DNA from: Akkermansia muciniphila
GTDB taxonomy: Bacteria; Verrucomicrobiota; Verrucomicrobiia; Verrucomicrobiales; Akkermansiaceae
Reading direction: 5' to 3'
Length of the DNA: 64,000 nt
NCBI RefSeq assembly: GCF_900184965.1
Contig: NZ_FXYA01000215.1
Span: 124,001-188,000 of the forward strand
Shown here: one piece after another, positions 27,189-35,410 of the stretch
Position numbering within the stretch: position 1 is the stretch's first letter
How the letters are laid out: every line of letters starts with the position of its first letter
Program-made: the position numbers and the translations under genes
Notes under the pieces: generated by a model
What the model was told of the DNA's origin: nothing
Seen by the model: only the letters and a program-made list of their open reading frames with translations
Databases searched by the model: none

Positions 27189-28262
27189 TTATTTGAGTTT
27201 CAGGATATCCACGATGTTGGATGTGATGGAGCGCATGTCATCCATCGTCAGTTCACCCATGTGGGCAATGCGGAACGTTTTGTTCTTCAAGTCCCCGTAA
27301 CCGTTGCCGAGCTGCATGCCGCGTTCGATCAGGGCGTTGTTCAGGGCGGCGATGTCGATGTCCCTCGTGTTGCTGATCACCGTCAGGGTGCGGGAAAGGT
27401 GGTCCCGGTTGGCGAAGACGCTGAAATATTCATCCGCCCAGGAGCGCACGAATTCCGCCATGGCTTCATGACGCGCGAAGCGGTTTTCCACGCCTTCCTG
27501 CATGATGCGCTGGAGCTGGAGGTCCATGGCGTACATGATGGAGACGCAGGGGGTGTTCGTGTACTGGTAGTCCTTCTTCTGGATGGTGTCGTAAATGGAA
27601 CGCAGGTCAAAGTAACAGCCGCGGTTGGGAACGGAGGCGGTGCGTTCGTACGCTTTTTGGGACAGCGTGCAGACAGCCATGCCGGGGGGCAGGGCAAGCG
27701 CCTTTTGGGTGGAAGTTACCAGTACGTCCACGCCCAGCTTGTCCGTTTCAATCCGGGAACCGGCGGCGGAACTCACGGCATCCATGCACCACACGACATC
27801 CGGGTATTTTTTAAGCACTTCCGCAATTTCCTCCACCGGGTTCTGGATGCCGGTGGACGTCTCATTGTGCGTGATGCAAATGGTGTCGTATTTGCCGGTG
27901 GAGAGGGCGGCGTCCACCATTTCCGGGGTGGTGGGCTGCCCCAGTTCGCTCTTGAAAATATCGGAGGGAACGCCGTTGCCCGTGGCGATCTTGTACCATT
28001 TGTCGCCGAAGGCGCCCACGGAAAAAATGGCGGCGCGTTTGGCGGTGCAGGAACGCACGGCGCCTTCCATCAGGCCCGTCCCGGAGGAAGTGGAAAGCAG
28101 AATTTCCTGTTCCGTCAGCAGGATGCGGCGCAGATTGTTGGAAATGCGGCGCTGCAGGGCGGAGGCCGCTTTGGATCGGTGCCCCATCATCGGGCCGCTC
28201 ATGGCGGCAAGTACTTCAGGTGCTACTTCAGTGGGTCCGGGAATGAATAATTTGGTTGCCAT
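27189..28262 (-). CDS. Class V PLP aminotransferase, probable phosphoserine aminotransferase
   Basis: 357-aa fold-I, class V aminotransferase of the serine-pyruvate/alanine-glyoxylate group. The start MATKLFIPGPTEV and the PLP lysine in TSTQKALALPPGM (S-T-Q-K) are diagnostic; THNETSTG and CMDAVSSAAG hold the PLP-contacting residues. Sequence alone suggests SgaA/AgxT, but the same-strand position upstream of DUF1015 and serA argues that it supplies the phosphoserine aminotransferase step (3-phosphohydroxypyruvate to phosphoserine) in place of classical SerC, as in several other phyla. A promoter with a 19-nt leader can be drawn upstream. Confidence 0.85.
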   Translation of the reverse strand: MATKLFIPGPTEVAPEVLAAMSGPMMGHRSKAASALQRRISNNLRRILLTEQEILLSTSSGTGLMEGAVRSCTAKRAAIFSVGAFGDKWYKIATGNGVPSDIFKSELGQPTTPEMVDAALSTGKYDTICITHNETSTGIQNPVEEIAEVLKKYPDVVWCMDAVSSAAGSRIETDKLGVDVLVTSTQKALALPPGMAVCTLSQKAYERTASVPNRGCYFDLRSIYDTIQKKDYQYTNTPCVSIMYAMDLQLQRIMQEGVENRFARHEAMAEFVRSWADEYFSVFANRDHLSRTLTVISNTRDIDIAALNNALIERGMQLGNGYGDLKNKTFRIAHMGELTMDDMRSITSNIVDILKLK

Positions 28263-28287
28263 TTGTTTTTAAGAACTGGGTACGCAT

Positions 28288-28316
28288 ACTATAAGCGTCT
28301 CCAAACGGTTTGACTA
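28288..28316 (-). promoter_or_regulatory. Possible promoter of the serine cluster
   Basis: Minus-strand TAGTCA, a 17-nt spacer and TATAGT (28293-28288), placing transcription start about 19 nt before the aminotransferase ATG at 28262. The -10 is good, the -35 partial. Confidence 0.45.
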
Positions 28317-28639
28317 TGAATTTTTGTTGAGTCTTGCCGGGAAAATCCGCAGCAGCAGCGGAGAAAGTAAAGAGGGGATGCCTGTATGGGGCGGCCCGGA
28401 CGGCCAGTCGGGAGTGATGCGGGCAGCATGCGGCGCATCGCATGTTCCCTCATTCCTGGCGGCATGGTTCCTTCGTTGATTCTTTTCAACCGGATTTTCT
28501 GGCAGGGAACCGGGATGGAGCGGTACGGTGAACCTGCGCTGAAACGGTTTTCACGTCCTGCCCGTGAGACGGTTTTTTCCCGTTCGGAAAGGGAAGGCGG
28601 AGGCCCTGCTCCCTTTCCGCAGAAGGGATGTTTTGGAGT
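28317..28639 (-). other. Intergenic region after yeiH with a strong hairpin
   Basis: The 377-bp gap between yeiH and the aminotransferase holds no credible gene. A perfect 10-bp stem, CGGAAAGGGA/TCCCTTTCCG (28585-28619, 15-nt loop), lies 21 nt beyond the yeiH stop and is its likely terminator, though T-poor. Confidence 0.5.
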
Positions 28640-29662
28640 TTAGAAGCTGATCAGCTTGACCAGCCAGTAGCCTCCGAAGAAAAGCCAGATATACAGGAAG
28701 CCTGCAAGCAGGAAAGGCCGCGCTCCGGCTTTCTTAAACTTCTCAAAGCTGGATTCCGCGCCCAGGGCCGTCATCGCCATGGTCAGCAGGAATGTGTCCA
28801 GGGCGTTGATGGCGTCTACAAGTCCGGCAGGCAGCAGGTGCAGGGAATTGAAGCCAATGACGGCGAGAAACAGGAAGGCGAACCAGGGAATGGTAATGTT
28901 CCGTTTTTCCCCGTTTGCGCCGGAAGAGGAGTCCCTCCGGGCCAGGACAATGCTCAGGACGACCAGCACCGGGGCCAGCATCATCACCCGGATCATCTTG
29001 ACGATAATGGCCGGATCGGAAATAGCCTGCCCCATGGCGTTGCCGGCGCCCACCACATGCGCCACTTCATGAAGGGTGGCTCCGGTAAAAAGCCCCATTT
29101 GTTCCGGCGTCAGATCCAGTATTCCGGCCCGGTGCAGGGCTGGATACAGAAACATGGAGAGTGTGCCGAAGATGACCACGGTGGAAACGGCCACAGCGGC
29201 TTTGTAAGGTTTGCTTTTGACGACGGGCTCTGCTCCCAGGACGGCCGCTGCCCCGCAAATGGAACTGCCGATGGAAGTCAGCAGGGCCGTGTCCCTGTCC
29301 ATTTTCAGCAGGCGTCCCAGCCCGGCTCCCAGAAGAATGGTGAGAGTGACCACAATAAGGTCGAGCGCCAGGGCGGAGCCGCCGATGTCGATGACGCTTT
29401 GAAAAGTCAGTTTGAACCCGTACAGGACAATGCCCGTTCTCAGAACCTGCTTGGTGCAGAACTGAATGCCGGGAACCCATGTTTCCGGAAGGTGGTTGCG
29501 CAGACTGTTGGCGTAAAGCATCCCCAGCACGATGCCGACGATCAGCGGGCTGAGGGAAAGATGCTTCACCCATTCAAAGTCCGCAATGTAAAACGCGGAA
29601 AAGGAAAACAGAATAATAAGCAAGATGCCGTGGAGGGGATTGGCTAGATGTTTGGGAGACAT
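28640..29662 (-). CDS. YeiH/UPF0324 family putative sulfate/sulfite exporter
   Basis: 340-aa inner-membrane protein with about ten hydrophobic helices. It shows the family's SIGSSICGAAAVLG-type motif, GATLHEVAHVVGAG and the ending VKLISF. Relatives are annotated as putative sulfate exporters (YeiH, PSE family); one E. coli member is controlled by the LysR regulator YeiE, and the same pairing is seen here with a LysR gene 118 bp upstream on the same strand. Actual substrate not readable. Confidence 0.88.
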   Translation of the reverse strand: MSPKHLANPLHGILLIILFSFSAFYIADFEWVKHLSLSPLIVGIVLGMLYANSLRNHLPETWVPGIQFCTKQVLRTGIVLYGFKLTFQSVIDIGGSALALDLIVVTLTILLGAGLGRLLKMDRDTALLTSIGSSICGAAAVLGAEPVVKSKPYKAAVAVSTVVIFGTLSMFLYPALHRAGILDLTPEQMGLFTGATLHEVAHVVGAGNAMGQAISDPAIIVKMIRVMMLAPVLVVLSIVLARRDSSSGANGEKRNITIPWFAFLFLAVIGFNSLHLLPAGLVDAINALDTFLLTMAMTALGAESSFEKFKKAGARPFLLAGFLYIWLFFGGYWLVKLISF

Positions 29663-29752
29663 GATCGGTGAGTGATGGTTGCGTCCGCCCGTGGTACCTG
29701 GCCGGGAGCGTACCGGGGCGGCTACTGAATGATATACGATGCAATTATCATT

Positions 29753-29788
29753 AAATCTAATTAAAAAATATTATAGCCAATTAGATTT
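29753..29788. promoter_or_regulatory. Perfect AT-rich inverted repeat between lysR and yeiH
   Basis: AAATCTAATT (29753-29762) and AATTAGATTT (29779-29788) form a perfect 10-bp dyad with a 16-nt centre. It overlaps the lysR stop codon and lies about 90 bp before the yeiH ATG. The dyad and spacing suit a LysR-type operator (T-N11-A class) for yeiH; it lacks the GC content expected of a terminator. Confidence 0.5.
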
Positions 29789-30680
29789 TGTTATGGTAAT
29801 GGCGGCAGAACTTGATGAACAGTTCATTGATTCTGCTATGGTCTCCATGTCCTGAGACGAAGTGGAAGGTGCGGCGGATTTCCAGGTGGCGAAGATGTAT
29901 TTTCTTCAAATTCCCGCGTTTGAATTCTCCCCGGGCGGCAAGGGAAGAAAGAAAAGAGCACGCCGTAGAATGCTCCAGGTACATTTTAATGCTTTCCGTA
30001 TTGCCCAGCGTCATCAGAATATGGAGGTCGGAAACGGAGATTCCGTGTTTTTTCAACGCCTCCTCCACCACTCGGCGCGTGCCGGACCCCGGTTCACGCA
30101 TAATCAGGGGAACATGGGAGAGCTGCGTGAGGGAAAGCCCTTCACTGGGCACAGCGGCCTGCATGCCTCCCGCCAGAATAATCTCGTCCTCCATAAATGG
30201 CTGGTAATGCAGGTCCGCACGCGTTGCCGTGCCCTCCACGATGCCAAGCTGCACGGATTCGTCCTGAACGGCCTGTTCTATTTCTTCCGTATTGCCGCTT
30301 TTCAGCCATATGCGTATTTCCGGGTAATGGCGGTTGAACAGGGCCAGCAGCGGAGGCAGCACATACTGGGACATGGTGGAGCTGGCTCCCAGGCTCAATT
30401 CTCCGGAAACAGGGGCATCCCGGCCAAAGGATATTTCTTCCGCCAGCGTTTCATATTCCTTAAGGATGCGGCGGGAATGGGCCAGCAGGCGCGCCCCTTC
30501 CGCCGTCAGGGCAATCCCCCGTCCCTCCCTTTTGAACAGACGGGCGTCCAGCAGGCGTTCCAGTTCCTTGATATGCCGGGTGACGGCCGGCTGCGTGATG
30601 AACAATTCTTCCGCCGCGCGGGTAAAATTCAGGCGCCGTGCGACGGTTTCAAACACTTTCAGCCGGAAATCCGTAATCAT
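29781..30680 (-). CDS. LysR-type regulator, YeiE-like
   Basis: About 299 aa from the ATG at 30680 (MITDFRLKVFETVARRLNFTRAAEELFITQPAVTRH). The N-terminal winged helix-turn-helix is canonical, followed by the linker helix and a periplasmic-binding-protein-like effector domain with DAPVSGELSLGASSTMSQYVLPP and the conserved PLIMREPGSGTRRVVEEAL. The effector-domain motifs resemble the CysB/CysR/YeiE group linked to sulfur or anion sensing, matching the yeiH neighbour. An in-frame ATG at 30704 has GGAGG only 1 nt ahead of it, so the start could be eight codons longer. Likely regulates itself and yeiH. Confidence 0.9.
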   Translation of the reverse strand: MITDFRLKVFETVARRLNFTRAAEELFITQPAVTRHIKELERLLDARLFKREGRGIALTAEGARLLAHSRRILKEYETLAEEISFGRDAPVSGELSLGASSTMSQYVLPPLLALFNRHYPEIRIWLKSGNTEEIEQAVQDESVQLGIVEGTATRADLHYQPFMEDEIILAGGMQAAVPSEGLSLTQLSHVPLIMREPGSGTRRVVEEALKKHGISVSDLHILMTLGNTESIKMYLEHSTACSFLSSLAARGEFKRGNLKKIHLRHLEIRRTFHFVSGHGDHSRINELFIKFCRHYHNKI

Positions 30681-30855
30681 GGAGAGAAAATAATATTCAA
30701 CCATGCCTCCAGGGGGGACGGCAAGCTCCTTTCCTCCGTATGATAGTATGCGGCGCTGGACAGGGCGCTAAAGCGTGAGGCCCGTGACTGCCCGTAATAG
30801 GCCGGAGCCGTACATCCTCTGAACGACCGCGGGCGGAAAAGAGTCCAACGTTTAT

Positions 30856-31275
30856 ATGAAACTGCATTCCATGATTATTGCCGGCGGAGCCGGCCTTTTG
30901 TTATTGGGGGCCTGTTCCCCTTCTTCCTATCAAACCACATTTCCGGAACCGGCCTATGTGAAGGTTTCCACCAACAACGGAGCTTATGCCCCTTATCCGG
31001 ACAACCCTGTCGGCCAGCAGGAACTGGTGTACTGGTATAATTCCCTTGCCGCGCCGATGACGGTGGTTGCGGAGGTGCCGCCCGCTCCCATCGCCGCGCA
31101 AGGCCCGGGTCCGGTTGTTCTTGATTCCAGCGATTTCTCCGCGAAATTGTACCGCGACAGAACGGAAATCAAGAAGAAGGATAAAGACGGCAACTGGGTT
31201 ACCAGCGTGCGCCCCACCACCCCCGCAGACCAGCGCATGAGGAATTATGTGATGGCTTCCAAAAAAGCCCGTTAG
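30856..31275 (+). CDS. Hypothetical lipoprotein, 139 aa
   Basis: Small exported protein with a type II signal peptide: MKLHSMIIAGGAGLLLLGAC gives the lipobox LLGAC with the lipidated Cys at residue 20. The mature part is Pro/Tyr-rich at first, has VVAEVPPAPIAAQGPGPVVL in the middle, then a charged stretch (KLYRDRTEIKKKDKDGNW). No domain recognised. Probably anchored to the outer or inner membrane facing the periplasm. Its stop overlaps by 4 bp the end of the convergent zinc-ribbon gene. Confidence 0.75.
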   Translation: MKLHSMIIAGGAGLLLLGACSPSSYQTTFPEPAYVKVSTNNGAYAPYPDNPVGQQELVYWYNSLAAPMTVVAEVPPAPIAAQGPGPVVLDSSDFSAKLYRDRTEIKKKDKDGNWVTSVRPTTPADQRMRNYVMASKKAR

Positions 31276-31745
31276 ATTTTTCCTCCGTTGGCGAAAGACC
31301 TTTCCGGCCTGCCTTCCTCTCCGGAGGAAGCGGGCCCGGCTTGTTTACGGACAGACTTTTCTTCCCATTCTTCCGGGGAAATGGGACGCCGGCGGATAAT
31401 TTTTCCCGGCCGGGGCAAATAGGCGTCCGTGTAAAAGGTGGAACCGCAGCCCCGGCATTCCAGCATGATTCCCGTATCCGGCTTGCTTTGTTCTTCCGGA
31501 GTTTGCTGGGCGGAGTGAAGCCCGGCGTTTCCGCAGTGCGGGCAGCGGATGGGAAGGGGGACGGTGTGTTGGACAATCAGCGTTGCTGCGTAAGCGAGCG
31601 CCCAGGCAATATAACCCGCCCAGAAAGGCCATTCCGGATGAAACAGCCAGACTGCCGCGACAAGGAGAGCGGAGCACAAGGCATACAGAAAGCTTCGCTT
31701 CTGCCTTCCGGCAAGAAGATGGAAACAATAAACCGTATTCCGCAT
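31272..31745 (-). CDS. Zinc-ribbon membrane protein, last gene of the toroid operon
   Basis: 157 aa. Two adjacent membrane helices (about residues 18-62: FLYALCSALLVAAVWLF and FWAGYIAWALAYAATLIV) are followed by a cytosolic or periplasmic zinc ribbon with CPHC (about 70-73) and CRGC (about 98-101) and a basic, disordered tail containing ISPEEWEEK. No enzymatic residues visible. It starts 20 nt after the GH43 gene, so is probably part of the six-gene operon running from 37291. The zinc knuckle is an inference from the two Cys pairs. Confidence 0.75.
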   Translation of the reverse strand: MRNTVYCFHLLAGRQKRSFLYALCSALLVAAVWLFHPEWPFWAGYIAWALAYAATLIVQHTVPLPIRCPHCGNAGLHSAQQTPEEQSKPDTGIMLECRGCGSTFYTDAYLPRPGKIIRRRPISPEEWEEKSVRKQAGPASSGEEGRPERSFANGGKI

Positions 31746-31765
31746 GGAAGGGGGAAGGGGTGAAT

Positions 31766-32911
31766 TTACAGGTCATCCAGCGTCCATTCGTCCTTCCATT
31801 CCAGTTTGATCTGGTCTCCGTCAAACTGGATGGGAAGCCACATATAGCGGCCGTCAATGGCGTTTTTGGGCCGCCAGATGTCCGCCATGAAGATGAATTT
31901 GCCGGGTTTGCCCTGCACGGGCAGGATGAAGGCGCTCTGGCCGCCGAACGTGATGCTGGCCCTGGGCCCCACGCAGGGATTTTTCAGTTCCGTCCATGGG
32001 CCGGTGATGTTTCTGGCCACGGCGCTGCGGGCGGCGTTGGGAGCCCAGCCCGTGCATCCGGAGGCGATGAAATAATATTTGCCCTTGTGTTTGAAGATGG
32101 CGGGAGCTTCCATGAAGCGTCCGGGAAATACCCGGACGAATTTTCCCGTATGCCCCGTGTAGTCCGGCGTCAGCTCCGCGATGTGGGTGGTGCTGTTTTC
32201 TTCGGAAGAATAGATGTGGTAGGCTTTGCCGTCGTCGTCCACAAAGATGGTCATGTCCCGGCTCATCTGTCCTTTTTCAAAGTCCTTCTTGAACATATCC
32301 TCGGAACGTACGCCTTCGGGCAGCGCGCTGGAAGTCAGTCCGGGGACTCCCTTGAACGTCTCCATGGTTTGGTTCTTTTGATCCATGTTCAGGGGCCATT
32401 TGCCCGGATTGACGCGCCCGGCCTTCAGGAACTTGAATGGCCCCGTGGGTGTTGCGGCCGTTGCCACCCCGGCGTAAGCGGAACCGTATCCTTTCCCCTT
32501 GAGTTCCAAATGGAACCACATCACATACTTTCCGGTCTTCCTGTTGTAAACCACTTTGGGGCGTTCCAGGATGCAGCCCCTGGCGATGGGGTGGGCGTTG
32601 TCCCCCTCCGCCACCTTCAGGGCGATTCCTTCGTCCTTCCAGTTATAGAGGTCTTTGGAGGAATAGCAGTGAACCCCCACCTGGGCATAGTTTCCCGCGT
32701 CCCCCTCCACCTTGTGCTCTCCATACCAGTAATAGGTGCCTTTGTCGTACAGGATGCCGCCGCCGTGGGCGTTGATGTGCGCGCCGTTGTTGTCCGTCCA
32801 GATTTCCCCGGGCCTGAAGGAGGTGTGTTTAACCGGAGTTTCCGCGGTGGAGACGGAAGACGCGCTGCAAAACAGGCAGAGCGCCAGAAGCGATTTCATG
32901 GTGTTTGTCAT
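31766..32911 (-). CDS. Secreted GH43-family glycosidase, exo-beta-1,3-galactanase-like
   Basis: 381 aa with a signal peptide (MKSLLALCLFCSASSVSTAET; ATG at 32911, alternative at 32899). The five-blade propeller of GH43 is recognisable: INAHGGGILYDKGTYYWYGE in blade 1, ILERPKVVYNRKTGKYVMWFH in blade 2, and FMEAPAIFKHKGKYYFIASG with the likely catalytic acid Glu. The AHGGG and ERPKV motifs match the exo-beta-1,3-galactanase-type GH43 subfamily rather than xylosidases. Substrate is inferred only; beta-1,3-galactosyl linkages also occur in mucin O-glycans. The start overlaps the toroid gene's stop by 4 bp (ATGA), implying translational coupling. Confidence 0.85.
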   Translation of the reverse strand: MTNTMKSLLALCLFCSASSVSTAETPVKHTSFRPGEIWTDNNGAHINAHGGGILYDKGTYYWYGEHKVEGDAGNYAQVGVHCYSSKDLYNWKDEGIALKVAEGDNAHPIARGCILERPKVVYNRKTGKYVMWFHLELKGKGYGSAYAGVATAATPTGPFKFLKAGRVNPGKWPLNMDQKNQTMETFKGVPGLTSSALPEGVRSEDMFKKDFEKGQMSRDMTIFVDDDGKAYHIYSSEENSTTHIAELTPDYTGHTGKFVRVFPGRFMEAPAIFKHKGKYYFIASGCTGWAPNAARSAVARNITGPWTELKNPCVGPRASITFGGQSAFILPVQGKPGKFIFMADIWRPKNAIDGRYMWLPIQFDGDQIKLEWKDEWTLDDL

Positions 32912-34161
32912 GGCCGGGATAGTGTGGAAACAGAGGCTGGAAGCGGTTCCGGTTGTCCGTACAGCCTGTCCCAGGCGCGGGAAAGAGCGTACAGGGCATA
33001 TCCGGTGCCGTAGAATTTATGGTAATTGTACAGGGGGTAGTCCCACCACGCCCCGTCTGTTCCCTGGCGGGTGAGGATATCGTTGGCCAATAGGGACGCG
33101 TGCCGTTTTGCCTGGTTTGGAGCCAGCATGCCCAGGCACATTCCCGAATAATAGTATCCGTAATAGAAAAAATAGCCGGAATTCTGGGCGAAACTCTCGT
33201 GGGGAGTGGGTTTGTGCAGGGCCATCGTCAGCCATCCCCTGCGGCTCCACAGGCGGTCCAGGCCGTCCACAAGCTGGCGCAGGGAGATGCCCTCCGGTTC
33301 CCAGAGCCTGATGGCGTAATCGCAGGCGGGCGTGCGGGCCAGGCTGCCGGTATGGCGGTTGATGGGCCTGCCGGGATAGAAGGCATGGGAAAGGGAATAA
33401 ACGTAGGTCCCCGCGGGCGTTCTCTGGGATTTAAGAAATTTCAGCGCGCGGGCGAATATTTTGTCGTCAAGGGAAAGGCCGAATGATTTTCCTGCCATCC
33501 AGGCGGAGATGAGGACGGTTCCCGTCAGAAAAGAGGTGGGCTGGGCCGCGGGGCGTTTGCTGAAGCCGGAATAAGTGAGGTAGCCCCAGCCCCCCATGGC
33601 GGAAGCCAGTTCATTGAGTTTTTTCACCTGGGAGCGGGCGCATTCCTTCAGTTCCCGGTAGCGCAGGCTGTCCGGGGCCAGTCTTGCGGCCCTCATGCTC
33701 ATGGCGTCCAGCACATAGGTATGCGCCCAGGTGTTGTAGACGCACAGGGCGTCGCCGCGTTTCAGATGGGGCATTGTGCGGATGAGGTAGTCTTCCGCAC
33801 GGGTCATGGCTTCCTGCACGGCGGGTTCATGATGCAGGGGGCTGGCGTTGAGCCCTGCAATGCACAGGGCGGTGCTGGCCGTTTTGAAAGTGAGCGGCCC
33901 GTCCGGGTAGGGGCAGAGGATGTTCCAGGTGCCGATTACCCGGTGGTCGCCCCAGGAGCCGTCCTTATTTTGCGTTTTCAGCAGGAAATCCACGCCGCGG
34001 CGGAATGCCCTGTCAAATTGTCCGGGTTTCGCGGGGGGGATATCCGGGGTTTTGGCAATCGGAATGACATCCGCCTTTTCCTCCGGCGCGGATTCCCCCT
34101 GCGCTGCGGAAAGATGCAGGCACAAGGCGGCGAAAAAACTGGTCGTCAGCAGGCGGAACAT
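32908..34161 (-). CDS. Secreted alpha/alpha-toroid (prenyltransferase/squalene-cyclase repeat) protein, second copy
   Basis: 417 aa with an N-terminal signal peptide (about 1-24). Helical-repeat motifs of the terpenoid-cyclase/prenyltransferase fold are visible: FLLKTQNKDGSWG (about 60-72), TASTALCIAGL, AMGGWGYL, and DGAWWDYPLYNYHKFYGTGYA near 370-390. The squalene-cyclase DxDD motif is missing and the protein is exported, so terpene cyclisation is unlikely. Conserved His residues in INRHTGSLARTP, PHESFAQN and YNYHKFYG are the best active-site or ligand candidates. It is a paralogue of the next upstream gene, 3 nt away; activity unknown. Confidence 0.85.
   Translation of the reverse strand: MFRLLTTSFFAALCLHLSAAQGESAPEEKADVIPIAKTPDIPPAKPGQFDRAFRRGVDFLLKTQNKDGSWGDHRVIGTWNILCPYPDGPLTFKTASTALCIAGLNASPLHHEPAVQEAMTRAEDYLIRTMPHLKRGDALCVYNTWAHTYVLDAMSMRAARLAPDSLRYRELKECARSQVKKLNELASAMGGWGYLTYSGFSKRPAAQPTSFLTGTVLISAWMAGKSFGLSLDDKIFARALKFLKSQRTPAGTYVYSLSHAFYPGRPINRHTGSLARTPACDYAIRLWEPEGISLRQLVDGLDRLWSRRGWLTMALHKPTPHESFAQNSGYFFYYGYYYSGMCLGMLAPNQAKRHASLLANDILTRQGTDGAWWDYPLYNYHKFYGTGYALYALSRAWDRLYGQPEPLPASVSTLSRP
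33332..33406. repeat. 75-nt near-identical block, copy in second toroid gene
   Basis: Matches 34565-34639 in the paralogue with two mismatches in 75 nt, one of them synonymous. Identity at third codon positions is far higher than elsewhere in the pair, which suggests recent gene conversion. Confidence 0.8.
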
Positions 34162-34164
34162 GGG

Positions 34165-35391
34165 TCATGAAGTTGTTGCAGTATCGGAGGGATACAGGGA
34201 TTCCCTGACGCGGGAGACGGCATACAGGGCGTATCCGGTGCCGTAGAATTGATGGTAGTTGTACAGGGGGTAGTCCCACCAGGACCCGTCTTTTTCCTGC
34301 ATGGGCAGGAGGTCGCTTGCCAGATGGGCTGCATGGCGCGCCAGATGTTCCGGCGCCACTTCCTCCAGGCAGCGGGCGGCGTAATAATACCCGTAATAGA
34401 AAAAATAGCCTGCGTTCTGGGCAAAGCTTTCATGGGGAATGGGTTTCTTGACGGCCAGAGAAAGCCAGCCGCCGCGGCTCCAGATGCGTTCCAGGCCGTC
34501 TTCCAGCTGCCTCCTGGAAATAAAGGACGGGTCATACCGCATCAGGGCCAGATCCCCGGCGGGGGTGCGGGCCAGGCTGCCGGTGTGGCGGTTGATGGGC
34601 CTGCCGGGATAGAAGGAATGGGAAAGGGAATAAACGTAGCTGCCGGCGGGCGTCCTCAGCTTTTCCAGACAGGCGACGGCGCGTTTGACGACGCGGTTTT
34701 CCGGCTTGAGGCCGAAGGCCAGTTCCGCGTCCTTGTAGGCAAGCAGGACGGTGGCCGTCAGGAAGGACGTGGGTTCCCCAATGGGGCGTTTGGAGAAAGT
34801 TTTAAATGTGTAATAGCCCCAGCCGCCCTGGACGTCCGCCATCTGGTCCAGCGCGTTGATTTGAAGGGAGGCTGTCTTTTTGAGTTCTTCGCGCAGAGGG
34901 GCATTCGCGGGAAGGTTTAGCGCCGCCCGGCTCAGGGCGGAAAGGCCGTAGGCGTGGCCCCATACGCCAAGCACGGTACGGGTGTCTCCCCGTTTCAGGG
35001 TGGGCAGCGTGGTCAGCAGGTATTGCACCGCTTTGTCCAGGGCTGCCTTGACGGCGGGGTCTTCTTTCAGGGGGCTGGTCAGGAGGCCGATGACGCACAG
35101 GGAGGTGGAAGCCGTTCTGAACGACCTGGGGCCTTCCGGATAGGGGCAGAGAACGTTCAGGCCCTTGGTGCGCGTATGGTTTCCCCAGGAACCATCCCTG
35201 TTCTGTTCCTTCAACAGAAAGTCAGCCGCCTTCCGGATAGAAGCGTCCAGCGTTTCCCGGGAGGGAGGCGGAACGTCCGGAACCCTGGCAATGGGAATGG
35301 TATCTCTTTTTTCCGTTTTTTTCGCCGGGACAGGAGCGCAGAGCGCCGTACTGGCTCCAAGAGCGGCAAGGAAAAGGACGGCTTTATTCAT
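34165..35391 (-). CDS. Secreted alpha/alpha-toroid (prenyltransferase/squalene-cyclase repeat) protein, first copy
   Basis: 408 aa with a signal peptide (MNKAVLFLAALGASTALCAP). Same architecture as the downstream paralogue: the mature N-terminus IPIARVPDVPPPS, repeat motifs FLLKEQNRDGSWGNH, TASTSLCVIGLL, QGGWGYYTF and DGSWWDYPLYNYHQFYGTGYA, and the shared 17-residue block YPGRPINRHTGSLARTP. No DxDD cyclase acid and no FTase-type zinc triad that I can place. The fold also occurs in polysaccharide lyases and thioester proteins, so a glycan- or peptide-binding or lytic role is possible. Located between the HlyD-like adaptor (19 nt upstream) and the second copy. Confidence 0.85.
   Translation of the reverse strand: MNKAVLFLAALGASTALCAPVPAKKTEKRDTIPIARVPDVPPPSRETLDASIRKAADFLLKEQNRDGSWGNHTRTKGLNVLCPYPEGPRSFRTASTSLCVIGLLTSPLKEDPAVKAALDKAVQYLLTTLPTLKRGDTRTVLGVWGHAYGLSALSRAALNLPANAPLREELKKTASLQINALDQMADVQGGWGYYTFKTFSKRPIGEPTSFLTATVLLAYKDAELAFGLKPENRVVKRAVACLEKLRTPAGSYVYSLSHSFYPGRPINRHTGSLARTPAGDLALMRYDPSFISRRQLEDGLERIWSRGGWLSLAVKKPIPHESFAQNAGYFFYYGYYYAARCLEEVAPEHLARHAAHLASDLLPMQEKDGSWWDYPLYNYHQFYGTGYALYAVSRVRESLYPSDTATTS
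34565..34639. repeat. 75-nt near-identical block, copy in first toroid gene
   Basis: Partner of 33332-33406 (73 of 75 positions equal, no gaps). Confidence 0.8.
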
Positions 35392-35410
35392 GAGTATCCG
35401 TTAAGGGAAA

